A stretch of DNA of 64,000 nucleotides, from the NCBI GenBank assembly GCA_012295275.1, contig CM022665.1:14539976-14603975 (forward strand), written 5' to 3'. This DNA is from Chrysomallon squamiferum. Lineage: Eukaryota > Mollusca > Gastropoda > Neomphalida > Peltospiridae. This document shows positions 25,401 through 33,855 of this stretch, piece by piece. The position numbers and the translations under genes were made by a program. The stretch's first letter is position 1, and each line of letters starts with the position of its first letter. Under the pieces are notes generated by a model. The model saw nothing but the letters and a program-made list of their open reading frames with translations, was not told where the DNA came from and ran no database searches.

Positions 25401-28400
25401 TTAAAATAAAATGTAAATAAGTTAACTACATTTATGTTCTTATTTGTTTTAGTTGCAGGTTTTTTTTATAATATCTTTTAAAACAATAAAAAGACCATTG
25501 GCAAAAAAAAAAGAAAGAAAAACAGGTTTGGACCACGTGGACCATAAGGAAGCAGCCAAAAAGGAACAACAACAGCAGCCAAAAAAGAAACAACAACAGC
25601 AGCCAAAAAGAAACAACAACAGCAGCCAAAAAGAAACAACATCAGCAGCCAAAAAGAAACAACGACAGCAGCCAAGAGCAGAACAACCAGGACGGCAAAC
25701 AACACAGACCCGGTGATGGCCGAGAGATTGTGCCGGATATCACGGGGGGCGGATTGCGGCTGCGATACATCCGTACCGACTCGTTACGATCCGATATGCT
25801 GGACACTTCCTTGTGTCCTGCAATCGTGGCGAGAATCCATTCTTTTCCCTACCCAAAACTCTTTTCTGCGACGGACGCGCCCGCTGACCTGTCAGAAAGC
25901 GTGCCCGTCGCAGACGTGCTTCACAACAGCTTGCTCTGATTAGCACGTTAATTTTTTTCCAATTCCAATTCCAACTATGGAAGTGTGTAAAATAATAAGT
26001 TTATTTTTATTTTCTATAACTATATATTTCAAAACAAAAAATAAAAACAAGTAAACTACAATACTGATCTACATAACAAACTTACCTCACAAAGCACACT
26101 GGAAAAAATATTGTTTCCAACATGAACAATGATAATTCTTGCTTTTGCTTTCTGTTAACAGTAAGGAAATCAAGTATTATAAAACATATTCAAATGTTTC
26201 GATAGCAATAAAAATAATAAAAAGGAATTCATGAACTTTATTACAAATAATGCTAAAATATTTAAAATATTTTGAGCGGTTTTTTTTTATTAACATGAAT
26301 GCATTTTTTTTTTTTTTAAAGTATAATGCAACTGACATTAATATTTGTTCTCTTAAAAAAAAAAAAAATATTAATAAATAAATGAAATTAATTAAAATTA
26401 ATCAAGCAGATCAATCCATCAACGAAAACACCTTGTTATAAAATAGATCCATTGAGGAATTACAGCTATCACTAGAATTTCTCCTGCTAATAGATATATA
26501 ATTTATTATTATTATTATTATTATTACTACTACTACAACTACTAATGTATCATCAATAATATTATTAGTACAGCTATCACAACTATCACTCTTACTAACT
26601 ACTGAAGTTACTGTCAATACTTTTACTGTTATCACTATTAACTCTACTAAAGTTACTGACAATACTTTTACTCTTATCACTATTTCTAACTACTGAAGTT
26701 ACTGTCAGTACTTTTACTGTTATCACTATTAACTCTACTAAAGTCAATGACAATACTTTTACTCTTTTCACTATTACTAACTACTAAAGTTACTGTCAGT
26801 AATTTTACTCTTATCACTATTACTGCTACTAAAGTTAGTCACTACTTTTACTCTTATCACTATTACCTCTACTAAAGTTACTGTCAATACTTTGACTGTT
26901 ATCACTATGATTGCTACTAAGGTTACAGTCAGGACTTTTACTGTCAATGCTTTATTGTTATTATTATTACTGTTACTAAAGTCACTGTCAGTACTTTTAT
27001 TGTTACCACTGTTACTACTCTATCATTACAACTATTATTGTAACAGACATCACTGTCACTGCCACCACTATATTACTGATATTAATGCTAATACTACAAC
27101 CACTACTATCATTTGACCACTACAACTACTAATGCAACAATATAATTCTAATTAATTAATTAATTTATTATTATTACTTTTCTTGTGGTTTTTTTTGCAT
27201 TATTTTCATTCTTCACAAATATATTTAAAATGCACTCATAGGAAAGTTGATAGTTCACTGCAATTAAATACTGTAAACTAATAAATCTTGAATGAATTAA
27301 TAATGTTTATGCTTACAATTAATGCATAAATTGGGGTTTTAATGTTATTGTTAACAATGGCTTCCGAGTTTGTGATTTCTATTCTGTTCGTTTCCAGCAA
27401 CTGGTATAGGTTAACCATTGCCTATTAATTAGAAATTGTTTTAGTTCAAACTGTACCAAGAGACTCACAAGAGACAGAGAGACAGAGAGAAATGCACAGA
27501 TAATGTGACACACACATACACACATACCCAGAGTTTATAAAGTAAAAAAATAAATATTCTGATTTTGTAAAGATTTAATAATTTACTTTGAATAGATTGG
27601 GGAAAAGACATACACTGCATTATGAAAATGCAAAATGCTTGTGTCTGGTATGTACTGTGTTGTGTGTATGTATGTATCTCTGTGTGTGTGTTTGTGTGTG
27701 TGTGTGTGTGGGTGTGTGTGTGTGCATGTGGGCATGTGTCTATAGCTTACATATATATAACAGACTGCTTAAATCTCTGTAGGTCTGGATTTGTCAGGTT
27801 TACCTTAGAATATGATTTTGTTTCTTGATAGAGTACTGATAGCCTTTTCCATCCAAACTCTTTTATAATTTTTATAATTATCACCCAGAACGGTTTCTCA
27901 CATGACATTAGTCTAAACAAACGACTGTATTTTGGTTTAGTGGAGAACTCAGGGGGCAGATGATAATTGTGAAATCTAAAAAGGCAAAAAACTATTTTAG
28001 ATTTAAAATTTATACTCATTTTTCATGGCCTTCGATTTCAGGTTGTTTCTGCAAAATGTTTTTGGATCACATAGCTCCCAGACAAAATTCTATAATTGGG
28101 CAGTGATTAAAACCAAATTTTTTTGTGTGTATGTCTCTGTAATATTAGTAAATTATACTTGCAAAATTAAAATTGTCCCCATTTCAGTAATAAAAAGGAT
28201 CAAAGAATTGTAGGAATAAACTATGTGAACACACAAGATATTTAATTTTAAAAGTTGAAATAGCACTTTAGTTCTGTTTGTCTTTTCAGTTAAAAATAAC
28301 ATCATTGTTATTATTATTATTATTTATTTTATATTTATTTTTGTATTTTTTTAAATACCTGCACAACATTCCACCTGGAAGACACAACACTAGTGATTGC

Positions 28401-29502
28401 TGTTACCTTGGTGCAAATTGCACCAAGGGTCATTACTTTTGTTGGTCTCGTGTACAGCTGATAATACAAAACCTCCAGGGCTGTCCCAGCATCACACTGT
28501 AAAACAAACACTGATGAAAAAAAAACTCTTATATAGATACCAGTATAATTCCACAGGCTCCATTTACATTTGAAAAATGTACTGAACATCTTTTAAGAAG
28601 AAAACACTCATTTGACACGTAATTCAGTTAACATACTCAAATTGCCTTATTTTAAAAATTTATAACTGATTAATGTTTCAAAAACTGATTTTGCTTAAAT
28701 CTTCACAAACACATACAACAATTTTAATGCAAATTAGTTATCATTTAAATATCATTGTCTCTTCAATCCATTTCACTCTGTTCATTTGTCTCAAAACAAT
28801 ATTTAGATTTTTGAAGTATGAGTCATACTGGCACCAGATTCCATTTATTTTCAGTAAGTAAAATACTGATAGAACTTTAAAATTTTTATTTATTTATTTT
28901 TTTTCATATGTTGTTATCCTCTTGCTAATATTTAATGAAAATATGTTGACAATATGTGTTGCCTTGCAGTGAAAACATCACTTTCGCAGGCATCATAACA
29001 GAACATGATTAATAAATAAAATGATTCATTTTCAAAGATTCTCAGTATCATTCTAAAACCTTAATATGAACAAATATCAACAAATACAAATCTAAAAATG
29101 ATAGAATTTCACTTCTCAAAAACATCTCTCTTACTCATTTTGTCCATGCATCTCTGTTTTTACTATCTGTCTCCCTTCCAGTGTATTCCACACATACAGA
29201 TACAGAGAGAAAAGATTATGTTGGATACTCTAAACATAAATCATAGTCATACAAGTTAAAATAAACAGAGCTTATACCTTAGTATCATTCCACAGAATAT
29301 TCAGTCTATAACCAGGAAGCACATCTTTATTTGTGTTGATGTGTTTCAGTGCAAGGCTGCTGTCATGAATAAAGATTTCATAGTAACGGTACGGTAAAAG
29401 TCCAGTTAAATGAATGTCTTTAAGACTTGCAGCACCTGATAAAAACAGCAATAGCAGGAATGTCCAATAAACTGTTAATGAATCTTTCGTTTGGAATTCC
29501 AT
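13056..29502 (-). CDS. Gene B: GABA-B-receptor-like GPCR with a frameshift in exon 3
   Basis: Fifteen exons: 29278-29502, 28359-28496, 27804-27975, 27317-27421, 26086-26151, 19710-20031, 19355-19516, 17976-18071, 17498-17645, 16990-17104, 16446-16562, 16037-16186, 15071-15193, 13932-14120 and 13056-13133. They sum to 2206 bases, one more than a multiple of three; the extra base is a C in the C5 run of exon 3, which puts TGA (27949-27951) after about 129 residues. Without it the protein would be 734 residues with seven helices and a 25-residue tail. The ligand domain has lost residues kept in A, C and D: W in the first loop, S in exon 2 (T here), Y in exon 5 (G here) and the YxxxWW motif. All introns are GT-AG. 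It is either a young pseudogene, a real gene with a base-call error, or a receptor for something other than GABA. Confidence 0.88.
13932..14120 (-). CDS. Gene B exon 14: helices 6 and 7
   Basis: LLIDERVNSQIIGLCIYNVL through SSIIIIGTLITQCLLIVPK. IGxxIYNV and VPK are GABA-B family motifs. 189 bases as in C and D, acceptor TCAG, donor GTACAG. Confidence 0.94.
15071..15193 (-). CDS. Gene B exon 13: loop 2 Cys and helix 5
   Basis: KTMRLAKKCDSPLSYYFHLL to LLLMGTFIAIQTKR. CDSP carries the extracellular-loop-2 cysteine. 123 bases; donor GTAGGT chosen so the exon ends in phase 0 as in C and D. Confidence 0.9.
16037..16186 (-). CDS. Gene B exon 12: helix 4
   Basis: DTQDIYYIYMVGILLIVNVS then LWYTIDPLKVVRQTKELL. 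The W-x-x-x-DP motif after helix 4 is conserved in GABA-B receptors. 150 bases, acceptor TCAG, donor GTAAG. Confidence 0.92.
16349..16400. repeat. (CA)n microsatellite
   Basis: About 26 CA units in gene B intron 11, starting 49 bases downstream (transcript sense) of exon 11. Confidence 0.95.
16446..16562 (-). CDS. Gene B exon 11: helix 3 and second intracellular loop
   Basis: AQLMVFIIGYSLTVGSLLAM then EWRVYRKLKNRDKEIKSDK. The GxxLxxGxLxAxxWRV pattern is the GABA-B helix-3 signature. 117 bases, donor GTGTGC, phase 0. Confidence 0.92.
16990..17104 (-). CDS. Gene B exon 10: helix 2 and conserved Cys
   Basis: NNVASYHLTFIVLMGGLLIY, then LLVDLGPVTNVMLCE. The Cys just before the exon end is the helix-3 cysteine that class C receptors bridge to loop 2. 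115 bases, donor GTGAGC. Confidence 0.88.
17498..17645 (-). CDS. Gene B exon 9: linker and helix 1
   Basis: DGKIPADNEIRNEMTLSP then a helix (ILYYITCTAVSLADFMTFFF) ending TYIKRKKYR. 148 bases, donor CG/GTAAT, phase 2. Confidence 0.92.
17976..18071 (-). CDS. Gene B exon 8: end of ligand domain
   Basis: NISLLVGWLHSETDENIITW then KEIEKYIWE; 96 bases, phase 1 at both ends, acceptor AAAG, donor GTAAT. Same length as gene A exon 8. Confidence 0.88.
18292..18540. repeat. Degenerate minisatellite, unit about 31-35 bases
   Basis: Around eight copies of CTGAAATTCTCTGTATGTGA with TAGT or TTAGTAT, in gene B intron 7. Confidence 0.8.
19355..19516 (-). CDS. Gene B exon 7: second lobe, strand-turn element
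   Basis: GSNKTIEDFDYRDDLMGQLL and TDFLGTHARVRFKHGR; 162 bases, phase 1 at both ends. The usual SGxVxF is THARVRF. Confidence 0.92.
19710..20031 (-). CDS. Gene B exon 6: second lobe
   Basis: IYQANFYGPDIVWLFNGWAM to KAYDAVWVAALAINKTINDL; 322 bases, enters phase 0, leaves phase 1 (donor GTGTGT). An alternative acceptor 9 bases downstream (CAG before GCAAAC) would remove IYQ; homology favours the upstream one. The WYxxxWW motif of A, C and D is absent. Confidence 0.92.
20999..21223 (+). pseudogene. LINE ORF1, C-terminal remnant
   Basis: Open frame of about 74 codons ending in TGA at 21221-21223, including VRIAEIHKIIVCLLIELQNI and EDSLGFNIDTHDKRLKL. The zinc-knuckle region expected in ORF1 of this lineage is not present. 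The stop codon overlaps the first codon of the ORF2 frame (GTGA), so the two frames are adjacent in the -1 sense. Confidence 0.55.
21220..25104 (+). pseudogene. LINE ORF2: endonuclease, reverse transcriptase, RNase H (two in-frame TGA)
   Basis: One frame of 1,295 codons, broken only by TGA at 22786-22788 (codon 523) and 24460-24462 (codon 1081). Endonuclease motifs: LQWNAKGL, CIQETWL, GDFNCHNTLWGG, SDHHPI. Reverse transcriptase: YRPITLTS, FLDIEKAFD (catalytic Asp), GIPQGSVISPTLFNIYIND, FADD catalytic box, KWGIKIS. RNase H: YTDGSKN, AELVAI, FSDS, then HVGIIGNELADHYAK with the last acidic residue. A Cys/His end motif CGLSETMKHYLFHCP follows. No frameshifts, so the insertion is young or recently active. 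No ATG near the start: the frame opens with GTG overlapping the ORF1 stop, and the first TGA sits where a tryptophan or arginine codon would be one transition away. Confidence 0.9.
25550..25690. repeat. Minisatellite, 24-base CAGCAGCCAAAAAGAAACAA unit
   Basis: Five to six near-identical copies of CAGCAGCCAAAAAGAAACAA plus CAAC, just upstream of the SINE-like element in gene B intron 5. Confidence 0.92.
25708..25975 (+). mobile_element. Probable tRNA-derived SINE
   Basis: About 250 bases of GC-rich sequence in an AT-rich intron. It opens with GGTGATGGCCGAGAGATTG, which resembles the A box of a tRNA-Ser/Leu gene; a B-box-like GGCGAGAATCC lies about 110 bases on, farther than in a tRNA. It ends CACGTTAATTTTTTTCC followed by short AATTCC repeats. 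Its last 48 bases (25913-25960) recur exactly, in inverse orientation, at 30707-30754, so it is a dispersed family. SINE class is inferred. Confidence 0.55.
26086..26151 (-). CDS. Gene B exon 5: degenerate FYE exon
   Basis: 66 bases reading KAKARIIIVHVGNNIFSSVL then CE. The ends (ARII, LCE) align with the paralogs but the YEDxARK core is replaced by GNNIFSS, so the contact tyrosine is gone. Acceptor ACAG, donor GTAAG. Confidence 0.9.
26565..27005. repeat. Degenerate minisatellite, unit about 53 bases
   Basis: Roughly eight diverged copies of TACTTTTACTCTTATCACTA plus TTACTAACTACTAAAGTTAC, in gene B intron 4. Confidence 0.85.
27317..27421 (-). CDS. Gene B exon 4: inter-lobe helix
   Basis: AMVNLYQLLETNRIEITNSE to IYALI; 105 bases as in A and D, acceptor ATAG, donor GTAAGC, phase 0. 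Confidence 0.85.
27804..27975 (-). pseudogene. Gene B exon 3, frameshifted (172 instead of 171 bases)
   Basis: In frame with exon 2 it reads ISQLSSAP and then stops (TGA at 27949-27951). One base later in phase it reads on as EFSTKPKYSRLFRLM to ETKSYSK, clearly homologous to the other copies. The extra base lies in the five-G run (plus strand) at 27952-27956. Donor GTAAAC and acceptor TTAG are intact. Confidence 0.9.
28359..28496 (-). CDS. Gene B exon 2: ligand domain, first lobe
   Basis: CDAGTALEVLYYQLYTRPTK and VMTLGAICTKVTAITSVVSS. The contact serine seen in A and C is Thr here (ICTKV). 138 bases, phase 0, acceptor ACAG, donor GTATTT. Confidence 0.92.
29278..29502 (-). CDS. Gene B exon 1: signal peptide and start of ligand domain
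   Basis: ATG at 29500-29502 directly follows an acceptor (TTGTAG). A signal peptide (core YWTFLLLLFLSGAAS) leads to DIHLTGLLPYRYYEIFIHDS and ends ILWNDTK. The FEG-W loop of the paralogs has become PYRYYE. 225 bases, donor GTATAAG, phase 0. Confidence 0.9.
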
Positions 29503-29965
29503 CTACAAACATATAAAACAAGGACAGATTAAAGTTCAAAATAAACAAACTGTAATTAAAAGATATTCCAAACATGCTCTCTGCTTTGTGTAATGATTTT
29601 AACATGTGATGTGAGGGTTTATAATTCTGGATGAAAATCAATTTTACAGAAAATTATTTAAAAGATACAAATGACACAAATTAAGCTTGAATTGTAAAAG
29701 TCTGAAACACATTTGCATATACAGTTGTGACACAAAACATAAAAATTATTAGGAATAACAATAAACATGTGGTTGAAATATTTGAATTTTTGTGTCCAAC
29801 GCAAGTTCTAGAATTATACTAAACCAATACGTCAGTAAAGGCTTACGCAAAATATCTTGAAGTAAAAAAAAAAAAAAACCCAACATGGAATTCAAAGATT
29901 ATGAACTAGTTAATGAAATGAAGATAAAGAAAAGGTAACTGGGGAGAACTTTAGCAATATGCTTA

Positions 29966-29973
29966 TGACGTCG
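29966..29973. promoter_or_regulatory. CRE-like TGACGTCG upstream of gene B
   Basis: One mismatch from the TGACGTCA palindrome, 464 bases upstream of the gene B start codon, next to ATGTAAAT, an octamer-like motif. Functional role is inference. Confidence 0.25.
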
Positions 29974-30091
29974 TATGTAAATGAAGCCTGTGTTTCGTCA
30001 TTTCCGTTGATTGTTTTCCACGGAGTCAAACGCGAAATACAACCAGGTATGGTCACTTTTATTTATTTATTCATCACCATCATCGTCATCG

Positions 30092-30135
<44 letters not shown>

Positions 30136-30706
30136 TTATTTTATTTTATTTTATTTTATTTTATTTTTTGTACGCAATCACTCTCCTAAAATATAGAAAT
30201 AATTAGAATTTACACCAGGAATTCGAATGTAAAGCAAACATCTTTTAAAAAACGTAATTAAATTAATTTATTTATTTTAAAAAATGTATTTATTTATTTA
30301 TTTATTGTGAGTAACATGATGAGTCTGTAACGATATAGTGATTCAATTTAATATTTTATTATTAATAATATACACGTATCCTTTTTATTTACTACTGCTG
30401 GTGCTGTGCCGCTACTAATGCTAGAACTCTATAACTGCTACTACTGTTACCACTACTTCAACTGCTACAATCTTATTTCTACTATTACTATTATTACTAA
30501 AGATAATAATTTTTATAAAGTAAAATGTTTAGTTTTGGAGGTGGTGGAAGGTTTTGGTTGTTGGGAATTTGTTACATATCATAAAGGGCTCGCATAATCC
30601 CAAAACGTATCAAACATAAACAAAGGTTTTAAGCCTTCTTTAGATATTCTCAGAATCTACTGAATGTCTTTATTTTTTTTATTTATCTATTATTTAGGAT
30701 AGGATA

Positions 30707-30754
30707 GGAAAAAAATTAACGTGCTAATCAGAGCAAGCTGTTGTGAAGCACGTC
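30707..30754 (-). mobile_element. 5'-truncated copy of the SINE end
   Basis: Exact reverse complement of 25913-25960 (48 bases), with a different short tail (TATCC repeats, minus strand) instead of AATTCC. Fits a 5'-truncated retroposon insertion. Confidence 0.75.
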
Positions 30755-32084
30755 CTCTATTATTTTTATTACAGTTTTATTTATAGTCCACCCCTTCACC
30801 GTTATTTTCTAAATGAGGGAGAATACTTTGGGGCCGCCCCATAAACAAAATAACAACAAAACAAAACAACCCCCCCCCAAACGACTTAAATTTTAGATAA
30901 AATGTTGTTTGATATATATATATATATATGTATGTATCTGTGGAGTGGCACGCTATTCGTCCAAATAAGGAAAATGCAAGGGTGTGTGCATTCAACTCCG
31001 TAATCCTAAAAAAAGACGTGGTTTTGAAGATCAAAGTATATAGCATGTTTACATTATGATATATGTGATTAAATTACAGTGTTTGGCAATTAGTTTCTTT
31101 TAATATTCTATTTTTAATGATTTTTTTTTTTTTTTCTGCCGACGATGTGAAGTAAAATTCGCCGGAAACGAGGACATAAACAATGGGTCAACTTAATTGG
31201 CGTGTAGCACAAAACCAAGCGAAAATAATAATCAAAATAAAATGTTTGCTTCTAGTATAATAAAGAAAGAGCCAGAAATTAATTGTGTAATTATTTTTGA
31301 TGCAATCACGTTTATACAGTGAAGTAGTTAAAAATCATTGTTGTTCGCTACCACTGTTGTCCAACACGAGCACGAACTTTGTACCTCATTATCGTTTCTT
31401 TGTTTCTTTACATCTACACGGCTTTTATTTCCACGATTTACATTCAAACATATTTTAAATAAAATGGCAAAACCTAATAAGATTGACAAGCTACATTTCT
31501 AGCAGATGTATACAAAGTTTCATTTTTAAATTTTGCGTCCAATTGAAACTTGTCTGTTGGATATATATACACTGGAGACTTCCATAGGAAGTGACGAAAT
31601 GACCTTTTACCTTTTCCAACAAAGGATAGAGGCTATAATTGTGACCTGGATGATATTTATGGTCCAACATCCGCACGAAACGCAACGTGATTTGAACTTC
31701 CACTAATTGCTATTTTTATGATCTGTGTGCAACTAGATTCGATAATTGACAAAATCAGGTAAGCAAAATACACTCTTTTTTATTTCTGATATGTTTTTAG
31801 TTAAAGTTATAAGATGATACATCACAATTTAGCATTTTTTGCTAATTTTTGGGTGACAAAACAAAATAGGCTTCCAGATTTGCATTATCATCAAAAATCG
31901 AACTGTTTGCATATGTAACTTCTGCAAATGTAATCCTTGACCTTTCAAGAAACGTTTGATTTTGTTCTGTTTTTACAAAGCAATTATCCTCATTGTCTGT
32001 ATCTATGTCAGATTCTTCATCATTCTGCGTATAAATGGTCCGTGTCTGGAATCTGTACCGTTTGTTTTTCTTCTCTGAAAGATA

Positions 32085-32290
32085 TTCATATTTAGAGTTA
32101 CCGCCCTTGAATGAGAGACGTTCACTGATCTATTTAGAGTTACCGCCCTTGTCTGAAGATGTCACTGATATATTTAGAGTTACCGCCCTTGTGTGATAGA
32201 TGTTAACTGACATATTTAGACTTACCGCCCTTGTGTGATAGATGTTCACTGACATATTTAGACTTACTGCCCTTGTGTGAGTATATACCT
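32085..32290. repeat. Minisatellite of donor-like motifs, unit about 42-45 bases
   Basis: Five copies of ATATTTAGAGTTACCGCCCT with TGTGTGATAGATGTTCACTG. On the minus strand each unit reads GGCGGTAACT, GGCGGTAAGT or GGCAGTAAGT, close to a consensus 5' splice site. It lies about 2.6-2.8 kb upstream of gene B. Confidence 0.85.
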
Positions 32291-33361
32291 TTATTCATCA
32301 TCTATTTTGTGCAGATGAGAAGTATGAACCAGACATGTCTTGGTAATTTCTTCAAAAATATTGTAATATGAAAAACAAAGCAATGGACTGTTGAAATGTC
32401 AAAAAACTGTACAAAGGCTATATTTTTAATGATGTGCATTGTGCAGTGAGGGAAAACTTTTATCAATCTTTTGCTTTTAACAAATGTAAAACTATAACAG
32501 GCTAAAATTCCATAAAGTATTAAAGTTCTAGATGGGTAGTGACTTTGACAGTGATAGGAATAATGTGTCATAAGAAAACTTTGGCTATTTAACACACTTG
32601 TACACCCTATCACTCATACTGTCACAGCCTTGAGCAGCCATGCTTACTTCGAACAAGTTTACAATGTGTATAAAATCTTCTTCCACGCAACCAGCTATTT
32701 CTTACTGGATATCTTTTGTATCATCACAAATATCTACCTAGATCCTGGAATTTCATGGGGTACACCTAAGTATGTCTCCAGGCAACACTCTTTGAATTAA
32801 AAAATAATAATAATAAAATAGTCCAATGATGTGAAATGTATGAAATTTTTGCAGTTATGGTGGGTCCCATGTTGTAATGCAAAAGTAGAAATGTCGATTT
32901 AGCAATGCCCCCATATGAATTACTGCATACAGGCCTGGTGTGTGTGAATGTATGTATGGATATATGTATGTATGTTTATTATTGTTATTATTATTATTAT
33001 TATTAACAACTCATGGTTTCAGTTAGTTTTAACCAGTGATCCATTTACCAGACTGTCTCAGAATGAACAATCATTCACATCTTTAAAACAACTCTGGATC
33101 TTCAAGATTTTTAAATTGATAGATATAAAAGAAAGGACAATGACACACTTAAGTTTTTAAGTAGGCTTGCTGTTATTGCCATACTTTATTATTATCAAAG
33201 GCTGGTTGCCACTTAATCAATTATAAATGATACAATCATTTTGAAACATACAAAATAATTTAAGCCATTAGTTTCTATCACCAGATGTTCACTTGAGTGA
33301 CTCATACTAAATTTGCACACTGATTAGCAGTTAATATTATTTACAAAATGTCTGAATAGTA

Positions 33362-33410
<49 letters not shown>

Positions 33411-33540
33411 TTATTTTATTTATAAAATTTTAACAGCAAAAATCTATCTAGTATTATAAATATAACACTATCTATGCATTATTATCTAAACAGTATTATT
33501 TATACAATATTGTTTATTCAATATTATTATTAAAATTTGG

Positions 33541-33855
33541 TTATCTGTTATTATCCCAAACTGACTTATTATTATCCAAATCTGATTTATTTTTCATATC
33601 TGTTTTTTTATTATCCAAATCTGATTCATTATTATCCTGATCTGATGTATCATCAAAATCAGATTGTTTACTGTCTTTATTATTTTCCACAATTGGTTGG
33701 ATGTTATATGTACCATGAAATGGAAAATGTCTTTTAATAATTCCATCAATTTCCAAAAAATCTTGTCTTTCTGTTCCTAACTGTTCTGTTGCTTTACTTG
33801 TATTTGTAGTTGCTTTTTCTATCTCTCCAGTAAAACGTTTTCTGTATCTCCTAAT
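33541..33855 (-). CDS. Gene C exon 15: Asp/Asn-rich cytoplasmic tail
   Basis: IRRYRKRFTGEIEKATTNTS, then a middle part HFPFHGTYNIQPIVENNK and a repetitive SDLDNNKS-type end; 104 residues, stop TAA at 33541-33543. No leucine-heptad coiled coil. AATAAA (33513-33518) lies 23 bases after the stop. Acceptor TTTTTTCAG. Confidence 0.9.
   Translation of the reverse strand: MRRYRKRFTGEIEKATTNTSKATEQLGTERQDFLEIDGIIKRHFPFHGTYNIQPIVENNKDSKQSDFDDTSDQDNNESDLDNKKTDMKNKSDLDNNKSVWDNNR

Larger units (their letters stand above)
20032..26085. other. Gene B intron 5, expanded by retrotransposons
   Basis: 6,054 bases, several times longer than the other introns of the window. It carries a plus-strand LINE (about 20999-25260), a CAGCAGCCAAAAAG minisatellite and a probable SINE, all in antisense orientation to the host gene. 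The rest is AT-rich with A- and T-runs. Confidence 0.85.
26152..29277. other. Gene B introns 1-4
   Basis: Introns at 28497-29277, 27976-28358, 27422-27803 and 26152-27316. Contain a degenerate minisatellite (listed), a GT microsatellite near 27658-27725 and ATT runs. No other gene seen. Confidence 0.6.
29503..33540. other. Spacer between gene B (5' side) and gene C (3' side)
   Basis: About 4 kb. Contains ATT and ATTTT runs (30061-30170), a 48-base SINE-end copy, an unusual CG-containing non-repetitive stretch at 31140-31730, a donor-like minisatellite at 32085-32290 and CATA repeats at 33364-33403. No protein-coding gene is supported. The gene B promoter and untranslated exon should lie here. 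Confidence 0.6.
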
